Of a DNA stretch of 64,000 bases, positions 31,743 to 40,279 are shown one piece after another. The translations under genes were made by a program, and so were the position numbers. The stretch is from the NCBI RefSeq assembly GCF_014650815.1, contig NZ_BMVR01000003.1:248001-312000 (forward strand), in the 5' to 3' direction. Under the pieces are notes generated by a model. The model saw nothing but the letters and a program-made list of their open reading frames with translations. It was not told the origin of the DNA and did no database searches. Each line of letters opens with the position of its first letter. The first letter of the stretch is position 1. This stretch comes from Streptomyces flavofungini. GTDB lineage: Bacteria > Actinomycetota > Actinomycetes > Streptomycetales > Streptomycetaceae.

Positions 31743-31823
31743 ATGCCCCCGGAGCTCCTTCTCTACGAGCGTGTCCACGTGGACCTCGCGCGCCATGCCA
31801 GTGCGCGCTGTTGGTCCCGCTGA
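31743..31823 (+). CDS. putative leader peptide (26 aa) upstream of the flavin reductase
   Basis: A 26-codon ORF, MPPELLLYERVHVDLARHAS then ARCWSR, stopping 46 nt before the flavin reductase. The central HVDLARHASARC matches the actinobacterial putative leader-peptide family (HVDL followed by R, S and a Cys near the end), which precedes sulfur, amino acid or redox genes and is thought to stall ribosomes according to charged-tRNA supply. Cys23 and Trp24 come just before the stop, as expected of an attenuator sensing cysteine or tryptophan. It has a weak RBS (GCTGCC). Too short for most gene callers. Confidence 0.7.
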   Translation: MPPELLLYERVHVDLARHASARCWSR

Positions 31824-31869
31824 GCAGCCACGGACCCGCTCGTACCTCTCGGCAGAAGGACACAACTCC

Positions 31870-32376
31870 ATGACGGCCACGCCCGACCTCTCCGCCCCCC
31901 GGCTCGCGACGCCCGACCTGCTGCGCTCCGCCTTCCGCCGGCACGCGGCCGGAGTCGCCGTGATCACCGCCCGGGACACGGACCCCGTCGGCTTCACCGC
32001 CACCTCGCTCACCTCGGTCTCCGCCGAACCCCCGATGATCTCCTTCGGCATCGGCACCGGCGCCTCCAGCTGGCCCGCGATATCCCGGGCCGAGCACGTC
32101 GGCGTCCACATCCTCGGCGAGCACCAGCAGGAACTCGCCGCCACTTTCGCGCGCAGCGGCGCCGACCGCTTCGGCGCGCCCACGCGCTGGTTCGACGGGC
32201 CCGGGGGGGTGCCGGTGCTCGACGGCGTGCTCGCCTGGATGGTGTGCCGGATCGTGGCGCGGGTGCCCGCCGGGGACCACCGGGTGGTCCTGGCCGAGGC
32301 CGTCGCCGGGGACCCCGCGGGGGCGGGCCGTCCGCTGCTGTACCACCGGGGGCGCTTCAACGCGCTGCGTGACTGA
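31870..32376 (+). CDS. flavin reductase family (FMN-binding split barrel) protein
   Basis: A 168-residue FMN/FAD reductase of the flavin_Reduct split-barrel family. Residues 18-50 (LRSAFRRHAAGVAVITARDT, VGFTATSLTSVSAEPPMISF) form the flavin-binding core; SWPAISRAEHVGVHILGEHQ and LVYHRGRF-like YHRGRFNAL end the fold. Such proteins supply reduced flavin to two-component monooxygenases, often for sulfonate or aromatic breakdown. ATG 31870 has AGAAGGA upstream. Expression is likely controlled by the leader peptide just upstream. No partner monooxygenase is adjacent; the nearest flavin monooxygenase in the window is the LLM gene at 20.7 kb. Confidence 0.9.
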   Translation: MTATPDLSAPRLATPDLLRSAFRRHAAGVAVITARDTDPVGFTATSLTSVSAEPPMISFGIGTGASSWPAISRAEHVGVHILGEHQQELAATFARSGADRFGAPTRWFDGPGGVPVLDGVLAWMVCRIVARVPAGDHRVVLAEAVAGDPAGAGRPLLYHRGRFNALRD

Positions 32377-32483
32377 GAGTTCCCGTTGACGCGGGGTGCG
32401 CGTGATTACGGAGCGTTGCGAAGGTCACAGTTCAAAGCGCTTGCTCAGGGGGAAAGTACTGGGTGTACTCATGAGTAATATTC

Positions 32484-32510
32484 CGGTTGGAGCGGGGGCC
32501 GCCCCAACCG
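32484..32510 (+). terminator. hairpin after the flavin reductase gene
   Basis: CGGTTGG (32484-32490) and CCAACCG (32504-32510) pair, and GCGG/CCGC pair inside with a GGG loop and one A-C mismatch. It sits 107 nt after the flavin reductase stop and 98 nt before etfB; a small AGTAC-TGGGT-GTACT dyad lies at 32455-32469. Confidence 0.55.
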
Positions 32511-32607
32511 GGACCCGCCGCTTCGGGCGCCTATGCTGCCTGCAAGAAGGCAGTGGCCCGCAGCCGAGGCAGCAGCCCAGTAATGACGATGCAGTAGGAG
32601 AGCCGGC

Positions 32608-33396
32608 GTGAGCTTGAGGATCGTTGTCTGTGTGAAGTACGTGCCCGACGCCACCGGCGACCGGCACTTCGCCGAGGACCTGACCGTCGACCGCGACGAC
32701 GTGGACGGCCTCCTCTCGGAACTCGACGAGTACGCGGTCGAGCAGGCCCTGCAGATCAAGGAAGCGGCGGACGACGACGCCGAGATCACGGTCCTCACCG
32801 TCGGCCCCGAGGACGCCAAGGACGCGCTCCGCAAGGCTCTCTCGATGGGCGCCGACAAGGCCGTCCACGTCGAGGACGACGACCTGCACGGCACCGACGT
32901 CATGGGCACCTCGCTGGTCCTGGCCAAGGCAGTCGAGGAGACGGGCTACGACCTCGTCATCGCCGGTATGGCCTCCACCGACGGCACCATGGGCGTGCTG
33001 CCCGCGATCCTCGCCGAGCGCCTGGGCGTGCCGCAGGTGACGCTGCTCTCCGAGGTCTCCGTCGCGGACGGCGTCGTCAAGGGCCGCCGTGACGGCGACA
33101 CCGCCTCCGAGCAGCTCGAGGCGTCCCTGCCGGCCGTCGTGTCCGTGACGGACCAGTCGGGCGAGGCCCGCTATCCGTCCTTCAAGGGCATCATGGCCGC
33201 CAAGAAGAAGCCGGTGCAGTCGCTCGACCTGGACGACCTGGACATCGACGCCGAGACCGTCGGCCTCGAAGGCGCCTGGACGAAGGTCGACTCCGCCGCC
33301 GAGCGTCCCGCGCGCACCGCGGGCACGATCGTCAAGGACGAGGGCGAGGGCGGCAAGCAGCTCGCTGAGTTCCTCGCGGGCCAGAAGTTCATCTGA
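32608..33396 (+). CDS. etfB: electron transfer flavoprotein beta subunit
   Basis: A 262-residue EtfB/FixA protein. The N-terminal IVVCVKYVPDATGDRHF and VEQALQIKEAADDDAEITVL are the family start; DLVIAGMASTDGTMGVLPAI and YPSFKGIMAAKKKPVQSL are the conserved middle and C-terminal blocks. EtfB binds AMP and, with EtfA, takes electrons from acyl-CoA dehydrogenases to ETF:quinone oxidoreductase. The start is GTG 32608 with TAGGAGAG upstream. The etfA gene follows 61 nt later in the same operon. Confidence 0.96.
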   Translation: MSLRIVVCVKYVPDATGDRHFAEDLTVDRDDVDGLLSELDEYAVEQALQIKEAADDDAEITVLTVGPEDAKDALRKALSMGADKAVHVEDDDLHGTDVMGTSLVLAKAVEETGYDLVIAGMASTDGTMGVLPAILAERLGVPQVTLLSEVSVADGVVKGRRDGDTASEQLEASLPAVVSVTDQSGEARYPSFKGIMAAKKKPVQSLDLDDLDIDAETVGLEGAWTKVDSAAERPARTAGTIVKDEGEGGKQLAEFLAGQKFI

Positions 33397-33457
33397 GCTG
33401 AGCTTCAGTCACCCCTCACATCCCCACTTCTTCGTAATCGCAGGAGATTGAAGTCCC

Positions 33458-34420
33458 ATGGCTGAAGTTCTCGTCTATGTCGACCACGTCGACGGCGCCG
33501 TCCGCAAGCCCACCCTGGAGCTGCTCACGCTGGCCCGCCGCATCGGCGAGCCCGTCGCCGTCGCGCTCGGCTCCGGCGCCGAGGCCACCGCCGCCACGCT
33601 CGCCGAGCACGGCGCGGTGAAGGTCCTCACCGCCGACGCCCCCGAGTTCACCGACTACCTCGTGGTGCCGAAGGTGGACGCGCTCCAGGCCGCCTACGAC
33701 GCCGTGTCCCCGGCCGCCGTCCTGGTGCCGTCCTCCGCCGAGGGCAAGGAGATCGCGGCCCGCCTCGCGGTCCGCATCGAGTCCGGCATCATCACCGACG
33801 CCATCGACCTGGAGGCCGGCGACGAGGGTCCGGTGGCCACGCAGTCCGTGTTCGCGGCCGCGTTCACCACCAAGTCCCGCATCTCCAAGGGCACCCCGGT
33901 CATCACCGTGAAGCCCAACTCGGCGCCGGTCGAGGCCGCCCCGGCCGCGGGCGCGGTCGAGGCCCTGACCGTGTCCTTCTCCGCCCAGGCCACCGGCACC
34001 AAGGTCACCGCGCGCACCCCGCGCGAGTCCACGGGCCGCCCCGAGCTGACCGAGGCCGCGATCGTCGTCTCGGGTGGCCGCGGGGTCAACGGCGCCGAGA
34101 ACTTCGCGATCATCGAGGCGCTCGCCGACTCGCTCGGTGCCGCCGTCGGCGCGTCCCGCGCCGCCGTCGACGCCGGTTGGTACCCGCACTCCAACCAGGT
34201 CGGCCAGACCGGCAAGTCCGTGTCGCCGCAGCTGTACATCGCCTCCGGCATCTCCGGCGCGATCCAGCACCGCGCCGGCATGCAGACCTCGAAGACCATC
34301 GTGGCCATCAACAAGGACGCCGAGGCCCCGATCTTCGACCTGGTCGACTACGGCGTGGTGGGCGACCTCTTCGAGGTCGTCCCGCAGCTCACCGACGAGG
34401 TCAAGTCCCGCAAGGGCTGA
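33458..34420 (+). CDS. etfA: electron transfer flavoprotein alpha subunit
   Basis: A 320-residue EtfA/FixB protein. The FAD-binding C-terminal half shows [20 protein letters not shown], then [20 protein letters not shown] and [20 protein letters not shown], all hallmarks of EtfA. The N-terminal third gives the partner fold with EtfB. It completes the ETF heterodimer in the cytosol. ATG 33458 with AGGAG about 12 nt upstream. A hairpin follows, shared with the convergent endonuclease-fold gene. Confidence 0.96.
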   Translation: MAEVLVYVDHVDGAVRKPTLELLTLARRIGEPVAVALGSGAEATAATLAEHGAVKVLTADAPEFTDYLVVPKVDALQAAYDAVSPAAVLVPSSAEGKEIAARLAVRIESGIITDAIDLEAGDEGPVATQSVFAAAFTTKSRISKGTPVITVKPNSAPVEAAPAAGAVEALTVSFSAQATGTKVTARTPRESTGRPELTEAAIVVSGGRGVNGAENFAIIEALADSLGAAVGASRAAVDAGWYPHSNQVGQTGKSVSPQLYIASGISGAIQHRAGMQTSKTIVAINKDAEAPIFDLVDYGVVGDLFEVVPQLTDEVKSRKG

Positions 34421-34481
34421 GCCCGTCGGGTCGTGGGGAGCGCCGGGTCGTCGGCCCTCCCGGCGCCCCGCGACCTCTCGG

Positions 34482-34516
34482 GGCCCCCGAATCCGCCGCG
34501 CGCGGAGCCGGGGGCC
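34482..34516. terminator. bidirectional terminator hairpin between etfA and the EEP gene
   Basis: GGCCCCCG (34482-34489) with CGGGGGCC (34509-34516), and inside TCCGC (34492-34496) with GCGGA (34502-34506). It lies in the 103-bp gap between two convergent genes. Confidence 0.7.
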
Positions 34517-34523
34517 TCGCGCG

Positions 34524-35426
34524 TCACAGCGTGAGGCTCGCCTGCACCGGCAGGTGGTCGCTCGGGAACTGCCCGCCGACCGAGAACGTGTTGATGGCCG
34601 CCGCGTGCACCCGGGTGCCCGGCTTCACCAGGATCCAGTCGATGCGGTCGCCGTCCGGCACGAGCGGCTTGTAGCCGTGGAACGTCGCGTACTGCTTGCT
34701 GCGCTCGTCCGCCGCGTCCCAGGTGTCGACGAGCCCGGCGTTCAGCAGCGTGTCGTACACCGGGTTCTTGTGGGCCGCGACGTTGAAGTCGCCGGTGACG
34801 ATCAGGGGCAGCGACCGGTCGAGGGCCGTGACGCGGTCGGCGATCAGGTGCGCGGCGCGGGTGCGGGCGTACTGGCTGGCGTTGTCCAGATGGGTGTTGA
34901 GGACGTACAGCTCGCCGTCGGTGCGCCGGTCCAGGAAGCGGACCCAGGTCACCATGCGGATCGAGCCGCCGCCCCAGGTGTTGGAGCCGATCACGTCCGG
35001 GGTGTCCGAGAGCCAGAAGTGGTCGTAGCCGACGGGCAGCAGCCTGCGGGTGTCGTAGAAGACCGTCATGAACTCGTCGCGGCTGCCGCCCGCGCGGCCC
35101 GTGCCGAGCCACGCGTAGTGCGGCCCCAGGTCCCGCGCGATGTCCTGGACCTGCTGGTAGAGCCCTTCCTGGGTGCCCACGACGTGCGGGCGGGCGCGCC
35201 GCAGCAGTTCCCGCATGACGGGGCGGCGGTCGGCCCAGGTGTTCGGCGGGTTGGTGCCCGCGTAGCGCAGGTTGAACGACATCACCTCCAGGCGGCGGCC
35301 CGGGCGCTCCACCGCGCGGGCGGGCGCGGCGGCCAGGGCGGTGGCGAGCAGCGGGACCGTGACGGCGGCCGCCGCGGCCGCCGTCCGCAGGCCGGAGCGG
35401 CGGGTCACTCGGGTGTCGGTCGGCAC
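34524..35426 (-). CDS. secreted endonuclease/exonuclease/phosphatase family protein
   Basis: A 300-residue protein with an N-terminal twin-Arg-like signal ([20 protein letters not shown], cleavage after APARA) and one EEP domain. The fold is shown by [10 protein letters not shown] (metal/Asn), [13 protein letters not shown] (catalytic Glu), [23 protein letters not shown] and the closing PSDHLPVQA (His). Members cut phosphodiester bonds in nucleic acids, inositol phosphates or sphingolipids; the secreted single-domain form is common in Streptomyces. The start is GTG 35424-35426 with GAAGGAGAAC upstream. It is divergent from the DUF6986 gene. Confidence 0.88.
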   Translation of the reverse strand: MPTDTRVTRRSGLRTAAAAAAVTVPLLATALAAAPARAVERPGRRLEVMSFNLRYAGTNPPNTWADRRPVMRELLRRARPHVVGTQEGLYQQVQDIARDLGPHYAWLGTGRAGGSRDEFMTVFYDTRRLLPVGYDHFWLSDTPDVIGSNTWGGGSIRMVTWVRFLDRRTDGELYVLNTHLDNASQYARTRAAHLIADRVTALDRSLPLIVTGDFNVAAHKNPVYDTLLNAGLVDTWDAADERSKQYATFHGYKPLVPDGDRIDWILVKPGTRVHAAAINTFSVGGQFPSDHLPVQASLTL

Positions 35427-35660
35427 GCGTTCTCCTTCAGTCGGTCGTGGTCGGTGCGGGTGTCGCGGTCGGGCCACGGTCAGCGTGGGGTGCGCCCACG
35501 GGAGTGTGGAAGCACCATCTGAGACACGCGTGAACACGCGGGGACCACCACACGAGAAGGTGTTGACCAGCGGGAAGGTGCACGGATAACTTCAACATAC
35601 GGATTATTGATTCCGTCAGACGGAAATGTCGGCGGCGGCTCGTGGGTCCGGGCCGCCGTG

Positions 35661-35700
35661 GGTGTGAGTCACTGAGAACCGGTGTGGGTCACTGAACAGT
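35661..35700. repeat. 20-bp direct repeat with GTCACTGA core before DUF6986 gene
   Basis: GGTGTGAGTCACTGAGAACC (35661-35680) and GGTGTGGGTCACTGAACAGT (35681-35700) are adjacent 20-mers sharing the first 15 bases but for one. They end just before the RBS of the DUF6986 gene. Confidence 0.7.
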
Positions 35701-35713
35701 GGAGGGTGCACGG

Positions 35714-37012
35714 ATGGGTCAGCAGGAGAAGGTGTCCACGAGCCTCGCGGGCGCCGTCAGCGAAGGCATCAGCGCCTCGCTCGCGCCGATCGACGCGGAG
35801 CTCGAACGCCGCTACCCGGGAGACCCCGGCACCCGCCAGCCCGTGCACACCGTGTACGTACCCGGCGAGGCCTTCGCCGCCCACACCATCCGCGACTGGG
35901 GCGACCGCGCGCTCGCCGCCCTCGACGAGCACGCCCCCGACGCCGCGTCCTTCGCCGCCGTACTCGGCCTCGCCGACGAGCTCGCGGAGCCCGTCTACGC
36001 GCGCGTGCGCGCCAAGCTGGAGCGCGAGCCCGTCGAGGACCTGCGCGTCGACTTCGAAGACGGCTACGGCGGGCGCACCGACGCCGACGAGGACACCCAC
36101 GCCGCCCGCGCGGCCCGCCTGATCGCCGAGGCGTACGCCGGCGGCACCGCCGCTCCGTACATGGGCATCCGCATGAAGTGCATGGAAGCGGCGGTACGCG
36201 ACCGGGGCATCCGCACCCTCGACATCTTCCTGTCCGGCCTCATGGAGGCGGGCGGGCTGCCCGACGGGCTCGTCCTGACCCTGCCCAAGGTGACCTACCC
36301 CGAGCAGGTCACCGCGATGGTGCGGCTCCTGGAGGAGTTCGAGAAGGCCCGCGGCCTCGCCCCCGGCCGGATCGGCTTCGAGATCCAGATCGAGACCAGC
36401 CAGTCCATCCTCGGCGCCGACGGCACCGCCGCCGTCGCCCGCATGATCGACGCCGCCGAGGGCCGCGCCACCGGCCTGCACTACGGCACCTTCGACTACA
36501 GCGCCTGCCTCGGCGTCTCCGCCGCCTACCAGGCCAGCGACCACCCGGCCGCCGACCACGCCAAGGCCGTCATGCAGGTCGCCGCCGCGGGCACCGGCGT
36601 GCGCGTGTCCGACGGCTCCACGAACGTGCTGCCCGTCGGCCCCACGGCGAAGGTCCACGACGCCTGGCGGCTGCACTACGGCCTCACCCGGCGCGCCCTC
36701 GCCCGCGCCTACTACCAGGGCTGGGACATGCACCCCGGCCACATCCCCACGCGGTACGCCGCCGTCTTCGCCTTCTACCGCGAGGGCTTCGCGCAGGCCG
36801 CCGCCCGCCTCGCCGCCTACGCCAACCACACCGGCGGCGACATCGCGGACGAGCCCGCCACCGCCAAGGCGCTCGCCGGGTACCTGCTGCGCGGCCTGGA
36901 CTGCGGGGCGCTCGACACCGCCGAGGTCACCCGGCTCACCGGCCTGACGCTCGCGGGGCTCCAGGTGTACGCGGGGCCGCGCCGGGGGGATCTGACGCCG
37001 TCGGCGAAGTGA
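35714..37012 (+). CDS. DUF6986 family, HpcH/HpaI aldolase-like protein
   Basis: A 432-residue cytosolic protein resembling the PEP/pyruvate-binding aldolase (HpcH/HpaI, CitE) TIM barrel. DLRVDFEDGYGG carries the acidic metal ligands, VLTLPKVTYPEQVTAMVRLL and GRIGFEIQIETSQSIL contain the substrate-binding residues, and LHYGTFDYSACLGVS is conserved. Its length exceeds the usual 250-300 residues owing to N- and C-terminal extensions, as in the DUF6986 family. Probably cleaves or ligates a short-chain acid or acyl-CoA, but its reaction is unknown. The start ATG 35714 is preferred to GTG 35699 as GGAGG lies 9 nt upstream. Confidence 0.8.
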   Translation: MGQQEKVSTSLAGAVSEGISASLAPIDAELERRYPGDPGTRQPVHTVYVPGEAFAAHTIRDWGDRALAALDEHAPDAASFAAVLGLADELAEPVYARVRAKLEREPVEDLRVDFEDGYGGRTDADEDTHAARAARLIAEAYAGGTAAPYMGIRMKCMEAAVRDRGIRTLDIFLSGLMEAGGLPDGLVLTLPKVTYPEQVTAMVRLLEEFEKARGLAPGRIGFEIQIETSQSILGADGTAAVARMIDAAEGRATGLHYGTFDYSACLGVSAAYQASDHPAADHAKAVMQVAAAGTGVRVSDGSTNVLPVGPTAKVHDAWRLHYGLTRRALARAYYQGWDMHPGHIPTRYAAVFAFYREGFAQAAARLAAYANHTGGDIADEPATAKALAGYLLRGLDCGALDTAEVTRLTGLTLAGLQVYAGPRRGDLTPSAK

Positions 37013-37139
37013 GGCGGCGCGGGCGTCCCGCAGGCATCGCGAGACGTTCCGCACCGGCTGTCACTTCTGCCCCGTACTCTGTACGCCACACAGCGCATCA
37101 GCACGAGTGCGGCGCAGGGATCACAGGGACGGGGCAGCG

Positions 37140-39065
37140 GTGTCTTCGGGGGAACAGGAACACACGGACGGGATCGGCCGCCTCCTCGCCGGGCGGTATC
37201 GCGTCCTCGCGCAGCTCGGGCGCGGCGGCATGGGCGTCGTGTGGCGCGCCCTCGACGAGGTGCTGCACCGCGAGGTCGCGGTCAAGGAACTGCGCACCTA
37301 CACCGACACCGCCGGGCCCGAACTGGCCGACCTGCGCCTTCGGATGCAGCGCGAGGCCCGCGCGGCGGCCCGCGTGCGCCACCCCGGAGTCGTCGCCGTG
37401 CACGACGTCACGGAGGTCGACGGGCGGCCGCTGATCGTCATGGAGCTGGTCGACGGCCCGTCCCTGGACGACGTCCTGCGCGACCGGGGCACGCTCGACC
37501 CGCGCGAGGCCGCGACCATCGGCGCCAAGGTCATGGCCGCGCTCGCCGCCGCCCACCAGGCCGGTGTCCTGCACCGCGACGTGAAGCCCGGCAACATCCT
37601 CCTCGGCACCGGCGGCCGCGTCGTCCTCACCGACTTCGGCATCGCCACCATGGAGGACCCCGGCGACGGCTCCGCCACCCACCTCACCCGCAGCGGCGAA
37701 CTCGTCGGCTCCCTGGACTACTTGGCGCCCGAGCGGGCCCAGGGCCAGGAGCCCGGACCCGCCTCCGACGTCTGGGCGCTCGGCGCCACGCTGTACGCGG
37801 CCGTCGAGGGCGCCTCGCCGTTCCGCCGCACGTCCACGTGGTCCACGCTCACCGCGATCGTCGTCGAGCCCCTGCCCGTACCACTGCGCGCGGGGACGCT
37901 CATGCCGGTGCTGCGGCTGCTCATGGACAAGGACCCGCAGGCGCGTCCGGACGCCGAGGGGGCGCAGCGGCTGCTGGAGCAGGTGGGGGCGGGGGAGTCG
38001 ATTTCGGCGGGGGCGCCGGGTGCGGGGGCGGTCGGTGGGGTTGTGGGCGCTGCCGGGGCCGCCGGGGCTGTGGGGGCCACCGGCCCCCTCGGGTCCACCA
38101 CGCCTCCTGGGTACGCGGAGTCGTCGTCCCAGAGCGTCGGGGGCGGGGAACGCGAACCCACGGTGCGCCATGTGCCGACCACGCCGCCGCCCGGGTTCGG
38201 GCCGCCGCCCGGGGCGGCTGGCGTGCCCGCGGGGCACGGTGCGCCGGGGGCGCCCGCCGGGCCCGCGGGCCACGGCGCGCCCGGTGCGGCGCCCGCCGGA
38301 TCCATACCCACGCCCGCTCCCGAGCCCTCCGGCCGACGTGCCGCGCGGGCGGGCCGACCCCGCAAGGGCAAGGCCCTGCTCGCCGCCGCGGCCGTGGCGG
38401 TCGTCCTCGCGGCGACCGGCGTGACCGTGGCGGTGCTGTCCGGCGGGGACGGCAAGAAGGACCAGGCGCAGGACGCACGGGACGCGCAGGAGGCCGGAAG
38501 CACCGCCGAGCCGGAATCGGACGGGAGCCGGGGCGCCCTGGACCCGGACGGCAAGAAGCCCTCGAAGCGGGGCGACAAGAAGCCGCAGGCCTCCAAGGAC
38601 GCCGACCGCCCGGACAAGGCGGGCACGGACGACGGCGACGGCAAGGACGGCAAGCAGCGCGACGACTCGTCGGACGACTCCGGGTCCGACTCCGGCGACA
38701 AGCCCGACGCACGCCCCAAGGAGTCGACCAAGCCGCCCAAGAGCGGCACGTCCGGCGGTTCCTCCGGAGGCGACGACGAGGAGCCCGCGTGCCACCCCGC
38801 GGGCGGCGGCAAGTACGACTGCTCGGTGTGGCAGACCGCGAAGTCGTACACGGCGGCCGGCGCCGAGGCGGGCGTGCTCAACGCGGGCACCAACTACTTC
38901 TACTGCCAGCAGAACCTCGGCCGCCGCGAGACGCACGGCCAGTGGACCAACGTCTGGTGGGCGAAGACGGACGACGACAGCGGCAACAGGAACGTGTTCG
39001 TGAGCGACGTGTACATCCGGGGCGGCGACAACGACAAGCCGCTCCCGGGCCTGCCGACCTGCTGA
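37140..39065 (+). CDS. transmembrane serine/threonine protein kinase with extracellular Cys-containing sensor
   Basis: A 641-residue membrane kinase. Residues 15-280 are a complete kinase domain: GRGGMG loop, Lys49 in VAVKEL, HRDVKPGN with Asp147, DFGIA with Asp165 and the LAPERAQ activation-end motif. An Ala/Gly/Pro-rich stretch leads to one membrane helix (LLAAAAVAVVLAATGVTVAV), a long Lys/Asp/Ser/Gly spacer (about 90 residues of low complexity), and a C-terminal extracellular domain of about 90 residues with CHPAGGGKYDCSVWQ and four Cys in all, resembling SH3-like binding modules. The kinase is a eukaryotic-like Hanks type; the sensor is not PASTA. Start GTG 37140. Confidence 0.9.
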   Translation: MSSGEQEHTDGIGRLLAGRYRVLAQLGRGGMGVVWRALDEVLHREVAVKELRTYTDTAGPELADLRLRMQREARAAARVRHPGVVAVHDVTEVDGRPLIVMELVDGPSLDDVLRDRGTLDPREAATIGAKVMAALAAAHQAGVLHRDVKPGNILLGTGGRVVLTDFGIATMEDPGDGSATHLTRSGELVGSLDYLAPERAQGQEPGPASDVWALGATLYAAVEGASPFRRTSTWSTLTAIVVEPLPVPLRAGTLMPVLRLLMDKDPQARPDAEGAQRLLEQVGAGESISAGAPGAGAVGGVVGAAGAAGAVGATGPLGSTTPPGYAESSSQSVGGGEREPTVRHVPTTPPPGFGPPPGAAGVPAGHGAPGAPAGPAGHGAPGAAPAGSIPTPAPEPSGRRAARAGRPRKGKALLAAAAVAVVLAATGVTVAVLSGGDGKKDQAQDARDAQEAGSTAEPESDGSRGALDPDGKKPSKRGDKKPQASKDADRPDKAGTDDGDGKDGKQRDDSSDDSGSDSGDKPDARPKESTKPPKSGTSGGSSGGDDEEPACHPAGGGKYDCSVWQTAKSYTAAGAEAGVLNAGTNYFYCQQNLGRRETHGQWTNVWWAKTDDDSGNRNVFVSDVYIRGGDNDKPLPGLPTC

Positions 39066-39164
39066 CCCCCGGACGGCTCCGCCGCCGAGGGCGTCCCAAG
39101 CACACCGGGCACACCGGGCACAATCCGGTTGCGTCGCCCGTGCCGCGGCCCGGACCCTTGCCGG

Positions 39165-40136
39165 ATGGACGAGTTGACGCCCACGGAAGAGCGGATCCGC
39201 AGCGCTGAGCCGACCGTACGGGCCGCGACCCCCGGGGACGCGGCGGAGATCTGCCGACTGCTCAACGCCATCGACATGGTGGAGGTCGGGCACCCGGAAA
39301 CCGACCTGGGCACCGTCGAGACCGACCTGATCCACCCCGAGGCCGACCTCGCCCGCAACTCCTGGCTGGCCTTCCACCAGGGCCGGCTGGTCGCGTACGG
39401 ACTCCTCTGGGACGACTCCGGCGCCGACCGCATCGACGCCGACCACTACGTCCTGCCCGACCACCAGGACGCGGGCGAGCGCGTGCTCGCCGCGATCGAG
39501 ACCCGCGCCGCCGAACGCGCCGCCGAGAACGGCGCGCCGCGTGCGGTCGTCCACCTCACGCTCAACAGCCGCCCCGCGCTCGACCCGGCGACGCTCACCC
39601 GGCGCGGCTGGGGCGCCGTCCGCCGCTACCACGTCCTGACCCGCCCGCTCTCCCGCGCGGCCGACCCCGCCCCGATCCCACCGCCCGGCCTGACCCTGCG
39701 TACCTGCGAGACCGAGGCCGACCGGCGGCGCGCCCACGCCCTCGTCGAGGAGACCTTCGCCGGCCACCACGACCACCAGGCGCGCGGCCACCAGCAGTGG
39801 CTGGACGACCTGGGCGCGGGCATGGACTGGTCGCTCGTCTGGATCGCCGCCCTCGCCGGGGCCGGCGATGTGGCCGTCGTCCTGACCCGCGACGACCGCG
39901 CGGCCATGGCCTGGATCCGCAACCTCGGCGTCCGCGCACCCGCCCGCGGCCGGGGCATCGCGGGCCATCTGCTGCGGCACGCCTTCGCCGTGTACGCGGC
40001 CCGGGGACGCGACACCATCGGCCTCGGCGTCGACACGGAGAACGCCACCGGCGCCCTGGACCTGTACACCGCCCACGGCCTCGCCCTGCACTACGCCGCG
40101 GACACCTGGGAGGTCACGCTGCCCACGCCCCGCTAG
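39165..40136 (+). CDS. GNAT family N-acetyltransferase with tandem GNAT-like modules
   Basis: A 323-residue protein with two GNAT-like halves, as in mycothiol synthase-type or double-GNAT proteins. The first half (VRAATPGDAAEICRLLNAID, LAFHQGRLVAYGLLW) is degenerate; the second has the acetyl-CoA-binding signature LGVRAPARGRGIAGHLLRHA (RGRGIA) and ends in LDLYTAHGLALHYAADTWEV. The acyl substrate is unknown. Start ATG 39165. The weak RBS makes an upstream start possible. The gene lies 99 bp after the kinase; a hairpin at 40141-40178 follows. Confidence 0.88.
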   Translation: MDELTPTEERIRSAEPTVRAATPGDAAEICRLLNAIDMVEVGHPETDLGTVETDLIHPEADLARNSWLAFHQGRLVAYGLLWDDSGADRIDADHYVLPDHQDAGERVLAAIETRAAERAAENGAPRAVVHLTLNSRPALDPATLTRRGWGAVRRYHVLTRPLSRAADPAPIPPPGLTLRTCETEADRRRAHALVEETFAGHHDHQARGHQQWLDDLGAGMDWSLVWIAALAGAGDVAVVLTRDDRAAMAWIRNLGVRAPARGRGIAGHLLRHAFAVYAARGRDTIGLGVDTENATGALDLYTAHGLALHYAADTWEVTLPTPR

Positions 40137-40140
40137 GGCC

Positions 40141-40178
40141 TGTCCGGCAGCCTGTAACCCTGCCGCCCGTGCCGGACA
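40141..40178. terminator. 9-bp hairpin between the convergent GNAT and LacI genes
   Basis: TGTCCGGCA (40141-40149) and TGCCGGACA (40170-40178) pair perfectly around a 20-nt loop, just after the GNAT stop; the LacI stop is at 40280. Confidence 0.6.
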
Positions 40179-40279
40179 TGGAGGGGAAGGCCGTCACGAG
40201 CGATCCCCACGCCTGGCCGCCCGGCGCGGAACCGGACGTACCGGCGCGCGACTCGACCACCCCCGCCGCGCGCCCCCCT

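Noticed and set aside
37098..40091. Reverse-strand open frame of 997 codons
   Set aside because: Shadow of the kinase and GNAT genes on the other strand; low-complexity Gly/Ala/Arg content and no start signal.
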